Of a stretch of 64,000 nt of DNA, positions 52,972-62,590 are shown piece by piece. Every line of letters begins with the position of its first letter. Positions within the stretch are counted from its first letter, which is position 1. Made by a program: the position numbers and the translations under genes. The stretch lies in contig CAUDDP010000001.1 of assembly GCA_958448395.1 (NCBI GenBank), positions 16,058-80,057 on the forward strand, read 5' to 3'. Under the pieces are notes generated by a model that saw only the letters and a program-made list of their open reading frames with translations, was not told the origin of the DNA and made no database searches. The DNA comes from an uncultured Oscillospiraceae bacterium. Lineage in GTDB: Bacteria > Bacillota > Clostridia > Oscillospirales > Ruminococcaceae.

Positions 52972-53892
52972 ATGGGTGATTTCTTCAAACGAAACAAGTT
53001 TCGTTTTCTGCTTTGTATCCTTGCCATTCTGGTCGGTATGCTGCTCTATGCTGCAACACAGAACGGTCAAACAACGGGTGTAGCTGGTATCATACTCAAT
53101 CCGCTGCGGCAGGTCACACAATCGGTCTCCGCACAGGCAGATCGACTTTTTTCTTCTTTCACCAATGTAACAAACTATCAAAAGGAAAATGATAGTTTGA
53201 AAGAAGAAAATGCTGCCCTCAAGAAACAGCTTCTGGACTACGAAGATACCAAGCAGCAGCTTGCAGAGCTGGAAAAATTTATGGGAATCAAAGAAGACCA
53301 TCCGGACTATACACTCTCTGACCCGTGTACCATCATCGGTTATGTCACCAATGACCCATTCCATAGTTTTATCATTGACAAAGGTTCCGAAGATGGTCTT
53401 TCCCTGCAAGACCCTGTGGTAACAGCAGAGGGCGTTGTCGGAATTATTTCTGAAGTCTCCAATACTTATGCAACGGTGGAAACCATCTGCTCCCCGAATC
53501 TATCAATCGGTGCAATGTCTGCAACTGGCGGGGATACCGGCATTGTGGAAGGAGAAATTTCACTGGCAAATGACTACCAATGCCGAATCATTTATCTGGA
53601 ACGAGACACAAAACTGGAAAAAGGCAGCTTAATTAAAACCTCTGGCACAGGCGGTCTCTTTCCACAGGGGTATTTAATTGGAACAGTCGAACGACTGGAG
53701 ATGATGGAAAGCGGCTTGAGTAAATATGCTGTCCTAACTCCAGCCGTAAACTTCTCCGCTTTGACCAACGTTATGGTCATTCTGGACTATGACGGCAAGG
53801 ATGCAGAAACAAACACCGGTAAACAAACGACAGGCAACACAAATCCTGCAACGCCGGCTTCTGAAAAGGAGGACAAGAATGGGCAAGATTAA
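52972..53892 (+). CDS. mreC: Rod shape-determining protein MreC
   Basis: 306 residues: short cytoplasmic N-terminus, one membrane segment (about 10-30), a coiled coil (about 65-105), and the beta-rich periplasmic-type core with PVVTAEGVVGIISEV and GLFPQGYLIGTV, then a low-complexity polar tail. It scaffolds PBP2 and RodA. It overlaps mreD by 14 bases. Confidence 0.95.
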   Translation: MGDFFKRNKFRFLLCILAILVGMLLYAATQNGQTTGVAGIILNPLRQVTQSVSAQADRLFSSFTNVTNYQKENDSLKEENAALKKQLLDYEDTKQQLAELEKFMGIKEDHPDYTLSDPCTIIGYVTNDPFHSFIIDKGSEDGLSLQDPVVTAEGVVGIISEVSNTYATVETICSPNLSIGAMSATGGDTGIVEGEISLANDYQCRIIYLERDTKLEKGSLIKTSGTGGLFPQGYLIGTVERLEMMESGLSKYAVLTPAVNFSALTNVMVILDYDGKDAETNTGKQTTGNTNPATPASEKEDKNGQD

Positions 53893-54451
53893 ACCTGCTC
53901 GCTCGACTCCCGCACAAAAGCGAAATACTATCATTCGATGGGTATTTTATTTTGTTGTGATTCTGCTCTGTACCGCATTTCAAACTGCTGGAGACGGTGT
54001 AAAACCCCTTTTCCTCATTCCCGTTTCCCTTTGCATTGCCTCAAATGTAAAAGAATGGGCAGCGGTTTTTATCGGTATCTTGTGCGGATTGCTACTGGAT
54101 TTCTGCTGTAATCGATTGATGGGCTTCTATGCGATACCGCTGATGCTGGTATGTTTGGTGACTTCTTGGCTCTATACACGACTGCTGCAACAGCGGCTGT
54201 TAAATATGCTAATTCTCACCGCTGTTACGAGTCTGTTGCTGGGAGCAGTTGACTTCTTTTTCTACTATGCCATCTGGGATTATGAAAATGTATGGCTGGT
54301 CTTTTTACATATTACCTTACGGAGCTGTGGCTATACGCTCATTGCAACGCTGCCGCTGTATGGTCTTTTTCATTTTGTACATGAACGGCTTTTGCCCCAC
54401 AGCAACCACACCATTGAACAAGCCATCCACACAACCATCGAACCATATTGA
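53879..54451 (+). CDS. mreD: Rod shape-determining protein MreD
   Basis: 190 residues with five or six hydrophobic segments, including FIGILCGLLLDFCCNRLMGFYAIPLML, the family core with GLLLD. ATG 53879 follows AAAAGGAGG and lies inside the end of mreC, so it is coupled. Membrane partner of MreC in the elongation complex. Confidence 0.9.
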   Translation: MGKIKPARSTPAQKRNTIIRWVFYFVVILLCTAFQTAGDGVKPLFLIPVSLCIASNVKEWAAVFIGILCGLLLDFCCNRLMGFYAIPLMLVCLVTSWLYTRLLQQRLLNMLILTAVTSLLLGAVDFFFYYAIWDYENVWLVFLHITLRSCGYTLIATLPLYGLFHFVHERLLPHSNHTIEQAIHTTIEPY

Positions 54452-54474
54452 CGGGGTGCATAAGGAGGAATACT

Positions 54475-56511
54475 ATGAAAAAACCTATTTCCGTTTATGT
54501 CAAAGCCACCGGTGCAACCCTGTTGGTACTCTCTTCTGCCTGCCTCTGCGGTTATCGGCTGATGAAAATCCAGATTGTCAACAGCGATTCTTATATCAGC
54601 CGTCAGTACAGCACAGACACCTACACACAAACCATTGCAGCCACCCGAGGAGAAATCGTGGACTGCAACGGCAATCCCATTGTACAAAATACAGTTGGCT
54701 ATAATATTATTATTGAACCGGATTCCTTTCCTAAGGATAACAAAACCGGAAATGAAGTCCTATTGCAATTACTGCACCTGTTGGCAGATGTGGATGTCAC
54801 CTTTGAAGAATCGCTTCCTATCTCAAAAACAGCACCATTTACATTTACCACAGATGATACAGAAACGCTTGATAAAATCCGCTCCACATTGAATCTGAAC
54901 CTCTACGCCACAGCAGAAAACTGTATTGATCGGCTGATGGATGATTATGAAATTGCTGATACCTACACAGATGAAGAAAAACGTATGATTGCTGGTATCC
55001 GCTATGAAATGCAGCTCCGAGGCTTTTCAATGAGTAACCAATTTACACTGGTAAAGGATATTCCACTGGAAATTGTCACGGAAATCAAAGAACATGGTCT
55101 GTCGCTGCCGGGTGTTAACATCATTGAAGATGCCATTCGTACCGTTGTACAGGGCGATGTGATTCCGCATGAAATTGGAACCGTTGGGCCAATCTATGCA
55201 GAAGACTATGAAGAACTGGCAGAACTGGGCTATGATCTGGATGATACGGTGGGCAAGGGCGGCATTGAAGAGGCAATGGAATCCTACCTTCGGGGCAAAG
55301 ATGGCACAAAGACAATTTCTGTGCAGGAGGGTACGGTGGTTTCCTCAGAGATTACCATACCGGTACAGGCTGGCAATACCGTTATGCTGACCGTAGACAG
55401 CACATTTCAAAAGGATTTACAGAATATCCTTGGCAACTTCATCAAAAACTTTGATAAGCTGCGAGATGAAAAAACAAAATCAGAAGGCTTGGGCAAAGTC
55501 ACAAGCGGTGCATTGGTGGTGTTGGATGCAGAAGATGGCGGCGTGCTCGGTATGGCAACTTATCCAACCTATAACCTCAAAGACTACGCGAAAAACTATG
55601 AAAAGCTGGCAGCAGATGAAACCTATCCGCTGATTGACCGTGCAACCATCGGTCTGTATCGTCCGGGTTCTACTTTCAAAACCATTACTGCAACAGCTGG
55701 TCTGAATGAGGGAATTGTCAACGGTTCTTCCACCTATTACTGTAGTCACACCTACGACTATAAGGGGCAAATTTTCGGTTGTACTGGTTCCCATGGGGAT
55801 ATTTCTGTGGTACAGGCATTGCAATATTCATGTAATATTTATTTTTATAAACTATCAGAAGAGTTGACTATTGATGGTTTGACAAAATATGCAGAACTAT
55901 ACGGACTGGGACAGCCCACTGGCATTGAAACCGGCGATGCTGCCGGCAGGTTTGCCAATCCGGAAACCTATGAGGAATATGGCTGGGACTGGACAGTCGG
56001 TCACGTTTTACAGGCTGCCATCGGTCAATCCGAAACAGCGGTTACCCCACTGCAAATGGCAGTGGTTGCAAATACCATTGCAAATAAAGGCATTCGCTAT
56101 CAGCCGCATTTGGTGGACAGCCTATGGGATTACAACCAGACAGAACGATTACAAGACATCGAACCCGTCATTGCAGAAACCCTCCCCATTCAGGACGATA
56201 GTATTTATTCCTATATTGAACAGGGCATGATTGCTGCTTCCGTTACCAATATGCCTGAACAGTATTCCCTTGCCAATCTTGGTTATGATGTCGCCATCAA
56301 AACCGGTACCCCACAGGCAGGCGGCGGCAGAGTACAGGATTCGTTCTTCATTGGCTATGCACCAGCAGACAACCCGAAAATTGCGTTTGCCTGTGTGGTA
56401 GAAGGTGCAGAATATAGTAAGTATATGATTCGAGATGTACTCAAAGCCTATGAGCGACTGGAAAAACGACAAGCAGAAAAGGCGGAAGAAAATACCAAGA
56501 GAAATGGATGA
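54475..56511 (+). CDS. mrdA: Class B penicillin-binding protein 2 (elongation transpeptidase)
   Basis: 678 residues: one N-terminal membrane segment, dimerisation domain from about residue 40 (ATRGEIVDCNG), transpeptidase with active-site RPGSTFKT near 397, SCN in QYSCNIYFY and KTGTPQAGG near 608. No PASTA domains, unlike the dcw PBP, which fits the elongation PBP2. TAAGGAGG precedes ATG 54475. The partner SEDS protein RodA is not in this operon. Confidence 0.94.
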   Translation: MKKPISVYVKATGATLLVLSSACLCGYRLMKIQIVNSDSYISRQYSTDTYTQTIAATRGEIVDCNGNPIVQNTVGYNIIIEPDSFPKDNKTGNEVLLQLLHLLADVDVTFEESLPISKTAPFTFTTDDTETLDKIRSTLNLNLYATAENCIDRLMDDYEIADTYTDEEKRMIAGIRYEMQLRGFSMSNQFTLVKDIPLEIVTEIKEHGLSLPGVNIIEDAIRTVVQGDVIPHEIGTVGPIYAEDYEELAELGYDLDDTVGKGGIEEAMESYLRGKDGTKTISVQEGTVVSSEITIPVQAGNTVMLTVDSTFQKDLQNILGNFIKNFDKLRDEKTKSEGLGKVTSGALVVLDAEDGGVLGMATYPTYNLKDYAKNYEKLAADETYPLIDRATIGLYRPGSTFKTITATAGLNEGIVNGSSTYYCSHTYDYKGQIFGCTGSHGDISVVQALQYSCNIYFYKLSEELTIDGLTKYAELYGLGQPTGIETGDAAGRFANPETYEEYGWDWTVGHVLQAAIGQSETAVTPLQMAVVANTIANKGIRYQPHLVDSLWDYNQTERLQDIEPVIAETLPIQDDSIYSYIEQGMIAASVTNMPEQYSLANLGYDVAIKTGTPQAGGGRVQDSFFIGYAPADNPKIAFACVVEGAEYSKYMIRDVLKAYERLEKRQAEKAEENTKRNG

Positions 56512-56602
56512 TGTCTGTCGAAAACACTGTGCAAGATGCATAAAAGCGGATTCAAAAATCAATTCATTTTTCACAATTTTACGATTGGAACAGTAAAAAT
56601 CT

Positions 56603-56630
56603 TTGACATTCGGACATTTTATGTTATAAT
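56603..56630 (+). promoter_or_regulatory. Promoter of mgsA
   Basis: TTGACA (56603-56608), 16-base spacer, TATAAT (56625-56630), about 110 bases before mgsA. Confidence 0.75.
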
Positions 56631-56739
56631 AGAAAGTAACACGGCATTGGCACCGACAGATCCGAAACAGAAATATCAGAACGAGATCTACACGGACAGG
56701 ACATGCTGCATGTTTATCCGAAAGAGAGGTTTTTCAAAC

Positions 56740-57144
56740 ATGACAATTGCACTCATTGCACATGATGCAAAAAAAGAACTTATGATTCAGTTTTGTATTG
56801 CATATTGTGGCGTTCTGTCCCGTCACAGACTCTGTGCAACCGGCACAACCGGAAAACTGGTCAGCGAAGCAACTGGTCTGGAGATTCAACGTTATCTCAG
56901 CGGCAGACAGGGCGGAGATCAGCAGATCGCAGCACGCATTTCCTGCGATGAAATTGATGTGCTGCTCTTCTTTCGAGATCCGATCAACCGCAAGGATTCG
57001 GAACCGAATGAAATGAACCTGCTCCGTTTATGTGACGTACATAATGTACCGGTTGCAACCAATATTGCAACGGCAGAGGCATTGATTATGGCACTGGAAC
57101 GAGGCGACTTGGACTGGAGAGAATACGGAAACCTGTCCATCTAA
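56740..57144 (+). CDS. mgsA: Methylglyoxal synthase
   Basis: Converts dihydroxyacetone phosphate to methylglyoxal and phosphate, a bypass of lower glycolysis. 134 residues. IALIAHDAKK at the start, TGTTG, the phosphate-binding GGDQQIAARI and FFRDPI with the catalytic Asp, and VPVATNIATAEAL. The loop reads SGRQGGDQQ where SGPLGGDQQ is usual, a small variation. Start ATG 56740 has AGAGAGG upstream. Own promoter and terminator. Confidence 0.95.
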   Translation: MTIALIAHDAKKELMIQFCIAYCGVLSRHRLCATGTTGKLVSEATGLEIQRYLSGRQGGDQQIAARISCDEIDVLLFFRDPINRKDSEPNEMNLLRLCDVHNVPVATNIATAEALIMALERGDLDWREYGNLSI

Positions 57145-57162
57145 CAGAAGTTCATATTGCTC

Positions 57163-57196
57163 TGTCCTTTTCTACCATAGAAAGGGACAATTTTTT
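57163..57196 (+). terminator. Terminator between mgsA and hisS
   Basis: TGTCCTTTTCTA (57163-57174) and TAGAAAGGGACA (57178-57189) form a 12-pair stem (one G-U) with a 3-base loop, followed by A and six T. It ends just before the hisS ribosome site, leaving no space for a promoter. Confidence 0.85.
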
Positions 57197-57215
57197 CGAT
57201 TATCGGAGGTTATCT

Positions 57216-58529
57216 ATGGCACTTAAAATCACACGTCCACAGGGCACAGAGGACATTACACCAGAGAATATTTCCAAATGGTACACCGTGGAACAGGTTG
57301 CACGGGAAACCGCTGCTTGCTTTGGATTCCATGAAATGCGAATTCCAACCTTTGAAAATACAGATTTATTCCTGCGTTCTGTCGGCGAAACAACTGACGT
57401 CGTACAAAAAGAAATGTACACCGTCAAGGCAAAGGAAACCGAATTCACGCTGCGTCCTGAGGGCACTGCGGGTACCATTCGCTCCATGCTGCAAAACGGC
57501 ATGTTAAATGCTGCCCTGCCGCAAAAAGTGTTTTACATCCTCTCCTGCTTCCGCCACGAACGCCCACAGGCTGGCAGACTGAGAGAGTTTCACCAGTTTG
57601 GCGTAGAAATGGCGGGGAGTGCAGATGCTGCGGCAGATGCAGAAATCATCAGTCTGGCAAAAAATATCTTAGATCGACTGGGATTAAAAAATATTCAGCT
57701 ATACATCAATTCCATTGGCTGCCCGACTTGCCGTGCCAACTATCATAAGGCACTGCGTGCATATTTTTCTGCCTATGAAGATGACCTCTGCGATACCTGC
57801 AAAAGCCGTCTGGAAAAGAATCCAATGCGAATCTTAGACTGCAAAAGTCCAATTTGCAGCAAAATTGCAGCTGATGCACCTGTCATTCTGGATTACCTCT
57901 GTGACGAGTGCAAGGAACACTTTACCACTCTGCAATCTCATCTGAACACATTGCAGATTCATTACACCATCAATCCCAAAATTGTACGTGGTCTGGACTA
58001 CTATACCAAAACGGTATTTGAATTTGTCACCACAGAGATTGGTGCACAGGGGACGGTCTGCGGCGGCGGTCGTTATGACGGTCTAATTGCACAGCTTGGC
58101 GGCTCGGAAACGCCGGCTCTTGGCTTTGGTATGGGTCTGGAACGCCTGATTCTGACCATGCAGCAACAGGGCTGCGACTTCCTGCAAACACCACCATGTG
58201 ACCTGTATATTGCCCCTATGGATGCAGAAGCATTGCCGAAGGCAATCCAGTTAGCACAGGCAGTCCGGATAGACGGCTATCAGGCAGAATATGATCTCAT
58301 GCACCGTGGTCTGAAGGCACAAATGAAATATGCCAATAAAATCAGAGCAAAGTTTGTACTGGTGCTGGGCGGCAACGAACTGGAACAGCAAGCTGCAAAA
58401 CTAAAGCATATGGAAACTGGTGAGCAAATTCCAATTCCACTGGATGACCGCTTTGCCGAATCGTTTGATACCATTGCAATTTCTCATATGTTTGAGAATA
58501 CATTACAGGATATGGAGGAGAATGCATAA
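57216..58529 (+). CDS. hisS: Histidyl-tRNA synthetase
   Basis: Class II synthetase. 437 residues. ITRPQGTEDITP start, motif 2 in FRHERPQAGRLREFHQFG, the HisRS signatures LRPEGTAG and RGLDYYTKTVFE, motif 3 GFGMGLERL, and a C-terminal anticodon-binding domain. A four-cysteine stretch (CPTC, CDTC, CDEC) lies within the insertion, typical of Firmicutes. CGGAGG precedes it. It abuts aspS and is preceded by a terminator hairpin. Confidence 0.97.
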   Translation: MALKITRPQGTEDITPENISKWYTVEQVARETAACFGFHEMRIPTFENTDLFLRSVGETTDVVQKEMYTVKAKETEFTLRPEGTAGTIRSMLQNGMLNAALPQKVFYILSCFRHERPQAGRLREFHQFGVEMAGSADAAADAEIISLAKNILDRLGLKNIQLYINSIGCPTCRANYHKALRAYFSAYEDDLCDTCKSRLEKNPMRILDCKSPICSKIAADAPVILDYLCDECKEHFTTLQSHLNTLQIHYTINPKIVRGLDYYTKTVFEFVTTEIGAQGTVCGGGRYDGLIAQLGGSETPALGFGMGLERLILTMQQQGCDFLQTPPCDLYIAPMDAEALPKAIQLAQAVRIDGYQAEYDLMHRGLKAQMKYANKIRAKFVLVLGGNELEQQAAKLKHMETGEQIPIPLDDRFAESFDTIAISHMFENTLQDMEENA

Positions 58530-60317
58530 ATGGATACCATGCAAAATTTACGCCGTACCTGCTACTGCGGCGAGGTAACAGAATCCGGAAAAACAGTAGT
58601 TGTGGGTGGTTTTGTACAGAAGGTTCGGAACTTAGGCAACCTGATTTTCATTGACTTACGAGACAAAACCGGCATTGTGCAGCTGGCATTCAACGATGAA
58701 ACAGACCGTGCTGTCTTTGAAAAGGCAGCGGGCTGTCACAGTGAATATGTTCTGCTGGCAAAGGGTGAGGTCATTCCTCGTTCCAGTGTCAATCCGGAAA
58801 TGAAAACCGGTGCAGTAGAAATCAAAGTCACAGACCTGCGAGTGCTTTCCAAGGCACAAACACCGCCATTTGCCATTTCAGATGAAACAAAGACAAACGA
58901 AGAACTCCGGCTGAAGTATCGTTATCTGGACTTACGCCGTGCTCCGTTACAGCGGAATTTAATCATGCGGCATAAAATTGCACTGGCTGCAAGAGAATAC
59001 TATTATGCACATGATTTCATTGAGATTGAAACCCCGATGATGATGAAATCCACACCAGAAGGGGCAAGAGATTATCTGATCCCCTCCCGTGTGCACAACG
59101 GCAAATTCTATGCTCTGCCACAATCGCCACAGATTTATAAGCAACTGCTGATGGTTGCCGGTATGGATCGCTATATCCAGATTGCAAGATGCTTCCGTGA
59201 CGAAGACCTGCGTGCAGACCGGCAGCCAGAGTTTACACAGATCGACTTGGAAATGTCTTTTGTAGATGTAGAAGATATTCTGCAAATGACAGAGGGGTTT
59301 GTACAATACTTATTCAAAAAGGTTTTGAATCTGGATATTCCGCTGCCGCTGCCGAGAATGACCTATCAGGAAGCAATGGAACGCTACGGCTCTGACAAGC
59401 CAGATACCCGATTTGGCATGGAATTACAGGATATTTCTGCACTGGTTTCTGATTTGGATTTCGTTGTCTTCCGTTCTGCACTGGAAGCTGGCGGCAGTGT
59501 TCGTGCCATTGTGGCAAAACAGGCGGCGAAAACGCTGACACGAAAGGAAATTGATAAGCTGACGGAAAAGGCAAAGGGAATTGGTGCAAAGGGTCTGGCA
59601 TTTATCCGCTGGAATGATACAAAGCCGACCTGCTCCTTTGCAAAATTCTTGCCAGAAGGCAGACTGGAAGAAATTCTGGCACACTTGGGCTGTGAACAGG
59701 GCGATGTTGTTCTGATTGTAGCAGATAAGAATAAGGTGACATTACCGGTACTGGGTGCTCTGCGATTGCAGGTGGCAAAGCGGTTGGATTTGATTCCGGA
59801 AGGCAAATTCAACTTCCTGTGGATTACACAATTCCCGTTCTTTGAATGGGATGACGAAACAGAAACATGGGTGGCAATGCACCATCCATTTACCATGCCG
59901 ATGGATGAATGTCTCCCTTATCTGGACACCAATCCGGAAAAGGTTACGGCAAAGGCATTTGACTTGGTTTTGAATGGTACAGAACTGTCTTCTGGTTCGA
60001 TTCGTATCACAGATTATGAATTGCAGCAGAAGATGTTTGCAGCATTGGGACTGACAGAGGAAGAAATTGCAGCAAAGTTCGGCTTCTTAGTAGAAGCCTA
60101 CCACTATGGTGCACCACCACACGGCGGACTTGGTATTGGTCTGGATCGTCTGGCAATGGTAATGCTGCAAGCAGAAAGCCTACGGGATGTGATTGCCTTC
60201 CCGAAGGTACAGAATGCAAGCGAATTGATGAGTGAGTGCCCATCTCCAGTTGATACAGAAAGTTTGGAGGTACTGGGCATTCAGGTAAAAGAAAAAACAC
60301 AAACGGATGAAGTGTAA
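58530..60317 (+). CDS. aspS: Aspartyl-tRNA synthetase (bacterial type)
   Basis: Class II synthetase. 595 residues, the length of bacterial AspRS with the GAD insertion domain. N-terminal OB fold (WVxxxR-type VGGFVQKVRNLGNLIFIDLRDKTGI), motif 2 RCFRDEDLRADRQPEFTQID, and motif 3 GLGIGLDRLAMV. Its ATG immediately follows the hisS stop (TAAATG), with GGAGGAG inside hisS, so the pair is coupled. Whether it is discriminating cannot be judged. Confidence 0.97.
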   Translation: MDTMQNLRRTCYCGEVTESGKTVVVGGFVQKVRNLGNLIFIDLRDKTGIVQLAFNDETDRAVFEKAAGCHSEYVLLAKGEVIPRSSVNPEMKTGAVEIKVTDLRVLSKAQTPPFAISDETKTNEELRLKYRYLDLRRAPLQRNLIMRHKIALAAREYYYAHDFIEIETPMMMKSTPEGARDYLIPSRVHNGKFYALPQSPQIYKQLLMVAGMDRYIQIARCFRDEDLRADRQPEFTQIDLEMSFVDVEDILQMTEGFVQYLFKKVLNLDIPLPLPRMTYQEAMERYGSDKPDTRFGMELQDISALVSDLDFVVFRSALEAGGSVRAIVAKQAAKTLTRKEIDKLTEKAKGIGAKGLAFIRWNDTKPTCSFAKFLPEGRLEEILAHLGCEQGDVVLIVADKNKVTLPVLGALRLQVAKRLDLIPEGKFNFLWITQFPFFEWDDETETWVAMHHPFTMPMDECLPYLDTNPEKVTAKAFDLVLNGTELSSGSIRITDYELQQKMFAALGLTEEEIAAKFGFLVEAYHYGAPPHGGLGIGLDRLAMVMLQAESLRDVIAFPKVQNASELMSECPSPVDTESLEVLGIQVKEKTQTDEV

Positions 60318-60361
60318 ACAATATACGTTCAATAGAACCACATTCTAACGCAACAAAAAAC

Positions 60362-60399
60362 ACCGGTTTCACGCAACCTTGTGAAACCGGTATTTTTTT
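60362..60399. terminator. Bidirectional terminator after aspS
   Basis: ACCGGTTTCAC and GTGAAACCGGT pair perfectly with an 8-base loop; T7 follows on the plus strand and T6 on the minus strand. It serves aspS and the convergent LytM gene. Confidence 0.88.
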
Positions 60400-61177
60400 A
60401 TCCATTCCGGACGTATTCATAGGGATCTATATAGCCCCCGCCCTTTTTTACCTCAAAGTGCAGATGCGGCTCCATTTTGCTTTCCATGTCTGCCGTATCC
60501 CCAATCACACCAATGGTTTGTCCGCTCTCTACCGTTTCCCCCTCCTGTAATTCCAGACTGGGAGACAAATTACAGTATCGGCTTACAATACCATTTTCAT
60601 GGTCAACAGAAACGCAAATGCCCCATAACGGGTCATTTACAACTTCCACAACTGTACCATTATCAATCACTCGTACAGGTGTTCCGGTTTCTGCCAGAAT
60701 ATCCACACCATTGTGCGTCTGCCATGTACCGGTTGTTTCCGATTTGACCAATTCATTGTTACTAAATGGCTGTGCGACTTCCCCATCTACTGGCATCACC
60801 AGTACATGAGAAATCGTTTCTTCGGACGCCGGTGTTTCCTCTGGTTCTACTTCTGGCAAAAATTCCGGCTCCGGTTCTGCTGCTTCTGTTTCAGCAACCG
60901 TTGTTTCCTCCGGCACATCCGTTTTCACACCAGCAACGGCATTGTACTCGGGCTGTGTCGTGGTTACCTTGTCATAGGCCTGAGCAAGAAAATTTGTAGT
61001 AGGCTGAGTCATCTCTGCAATCTGCGACATGCCTTCCTCCATCGCCTCGTTCGTTTCATTTGTTACCTGATAGGCATATGCACACGCTGCACCAATCATC
61101 AGGATACTAATGCCGATTGCGGTATAAAAGCCTTTGTATTTTCCTGCCTGCTTTTCTGTTGTGTTTGCTTTTTTCAC
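60398..61177 (-). CDS. SpoIIQ-like membrane-anchored LytM/M23 protein
   Basis: 259 residues: short basic N-terminus, one membrane segment (about 15-37), an acidic Thr/Pro/Glu-rich linker, and a C-terminal LytM domain. The zinc ligands appear intact (HNGVDIL and HLHFEV), unlike Bacillus SpoIIQ, which lacks one. SpoIIQ joins forespore and mother cell during engulfment; clostridial versions often keep the metal site. GTG 61177 is chosen as GGAGG lies 8 bases upstream. An ordinary M23 endopeptidase is the alternative reading. Confidence 0.78.
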   Translation of the reverse strand: MKKANTTEKQAGKYKGFYTAIGISILMIGAACAYAYQVTNETNEAMEEGMSQIAEMTQPTTNFLAQAYDKVTTTQPEYNAVAGVKTDVPEETTVAETEAAEPEPEFLPEVEPEETPASEETISHVLVMPVDGEVAQPFSNNELVKSETTGTWQTHNGVDILAETGTPVRVIDNGTVVEVVNDPLWGICVSVDHENGIVSRYCNLSPSLELQEGETVESGQTIGVIGDTADMESKMEPHLHFEVKKGGGYIDPYEYVRNG

Positions 61178-61283
61178 ACGCAACACCTCCGCCCTTATTG
61201 TGTACCGGACGGCGGAATTTATGCATGAGAATAGAAAGAATTTGGATGATATGAAATTCGCTTCCCCATAAAGCAAATAATTC

Positions 61284-61817
61284 TTACTTAGAAAACTCCA
61301 GTACTTCACAATTTCTAATTCCATAGCCTGCATACTGTTCATTTGTCATATCATAAAAATACGACCGCACCACCCTTGCAATGCCATTATGAGCAACTAA
61401 TAAATAGGTTTTTTCCTGCTGCATCAGTTCATCCAGCAAGTTATAGATACGTTGTGCCAATTGCAGCATGGATTCCCCACCTTCATAACGATCTGCAAAC
61501 TGCATTTTTGCCTGCCGAAATGCAGCACCATCTCTTGCTGTGGATTCGTATTTTCCAAAGTTCTGCTCCCGCAGACGAGGTTCTTCCATTGCTGGTAAAC
61601 CCGTAATCTCTGCAATATGTTTTGCGGTATCTGCTGCCCGCACCAGCGGAGAATACAGAATTGCATCTATGGCATACTGCCGCTCTAAAATCAAATGCCC
61701 AACTGCAATTGCCTGTTGATGTCCAAGCTCTGTTAAGGCAATGTCTGTTGAACCGCAGATTTTATTTTCTACATTCCAGATGGTTTGTCCATGACGAACA
61801 AAATAAACACGTGCCAT
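61284..61817 (-). CDS. Histidine phosphatase family protein (phosphoglycerate mutase-like)
   Basis: 177 residues. Catalytic RHG in VYFVRHGQTIWN at residues 5-16, the acid-base Glu region LREQNFGKYE, and second His in LLVAHNGIARV. Members dephosphorylate small metabolites such as alpha-ribazole phosphate, phosphoglycerate or sugar phosphates; no neighbour narrows the substrate. ATG 61817 follows GGGAGG at a rather long spacing. Confidence 0.9.
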   Translation of the reverse strand: MARVYFVRHGQTIWNVENKICGSTDIALTELGHQQAIAVGHLILERQYAIDAILYSPLVRAADTAKHIAEITGLPAMEEPRLREQNFGKYESTARDGAAFRQAKMQFADRYEGGESMLQLAQRIYNLLDELMQQEKTYLLVAHNGIARVVRSYFYDMTNEQYAGYGIRNCEVLEFSK

Positions 61818-61876
61818 AAAATATATCTTCCTCCCTTTATAAAGCAACAAATACAAAAACTTTACTTTCTCAATAT

Positions 61877-62590
61877 CTATCCTACTTTTCTCTTTCCTTT
61901 TAAGTTTGATGCAAGGGAGACAAAATAAGACGATAGTGGCTCTGGTACCGGTACGGCAATCCATTCTTCTGTGTCCCTTTGATATTGATAAGTCAAAAGA
62001 AGCTGACCATCCACCGCATAAAAATGACAGCCCTGAAATGAGGCAAAACAACCGTCCTTGCTCTCCCGATAAAAAACCAACCGTGGAGATTCTGATTCCT
62101 CTGGCATGGGCAGTGTCTGCTTTTCTATTTTGGAATTACCACCAAACGGATGATATTGATGTTCTTCTCCGAATGCCGTCAATTCCAAAAATTTCTCCTT
62201 GTCTATTTCAGAAATCTCATACAATTCCGGTTCGTAGTCAATGCTCGCCGTTCCAACTTTACAGTAATAATCATAATTCTCTGCATCGGCATAGTATGCT
62301 TGTGCAGTTTCCCATTGACTTTTTTCGCAGTAAATGGTTCCCTCAGAAACTGTACCAACATCGAAACAGCACAGCCAGTCGTGTGCATCCCCTTCGACAC
62401 GATAAAACAAATTTCCGTTCACTTCATATACAGTATCTGTGATCGAAACTTGTGGATAAAGATTCTCATAAAATCCACACTGATACACCGTCCCCTCCAC
62501 TGTAACAGTTCGGGGAACCACCTCATAGATAGAACAGCCTGTACCCAAACAGAAAAGGCAGCAAACCGCAAGCATTTGTATTTTCTTCAT
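61877..62590 (-). CDS. Putative lipoprotein of unknown function
   Basis: 237 residues. The N-terminus MKKIQMLAVCCLFCLGTGCS is a lipoprotein signal with lipobox LGTGC (Cys19). The mature protein is acidic, Tyr-rich and mostly beta by pattern (VEGTVYQCGFYENLYPQVSI), with two more cysteines. Not recognised. ATG 62590 follows GGGAGAGG and overlaps the stop of the upstream gene by 4 bases, so the two are probably functionally linked. Confidence 0.7.
   Translation of the reverse strand: MKKIQMLAVCCLFCLGTGCSIYEVVPRTVTVEGTVYQCGFYENLYPQVSITDTVYEVNGNLFYRVEGDAHDWLCCFDVGTVSEGTIYCEKSQWETAQAYYADAENYDYYCKVGTASIDYEPELYEISEIDKEKFLELTAFGEEHQYHPFGGNSKIEKQTLPMPEESESPRLVFYRESKDGCFASFQGCHFYAVDGQLLLTYQYQRDTEEWIAVPVPEPLSSYFVSLASNLKGKRKVG

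Noticed and set aside
57145..57215. T-box leader for hisS-aspS
   Set aside because: The leader is only about 70 bases and the T-box consensus is absent; only a simple terminator is visible.
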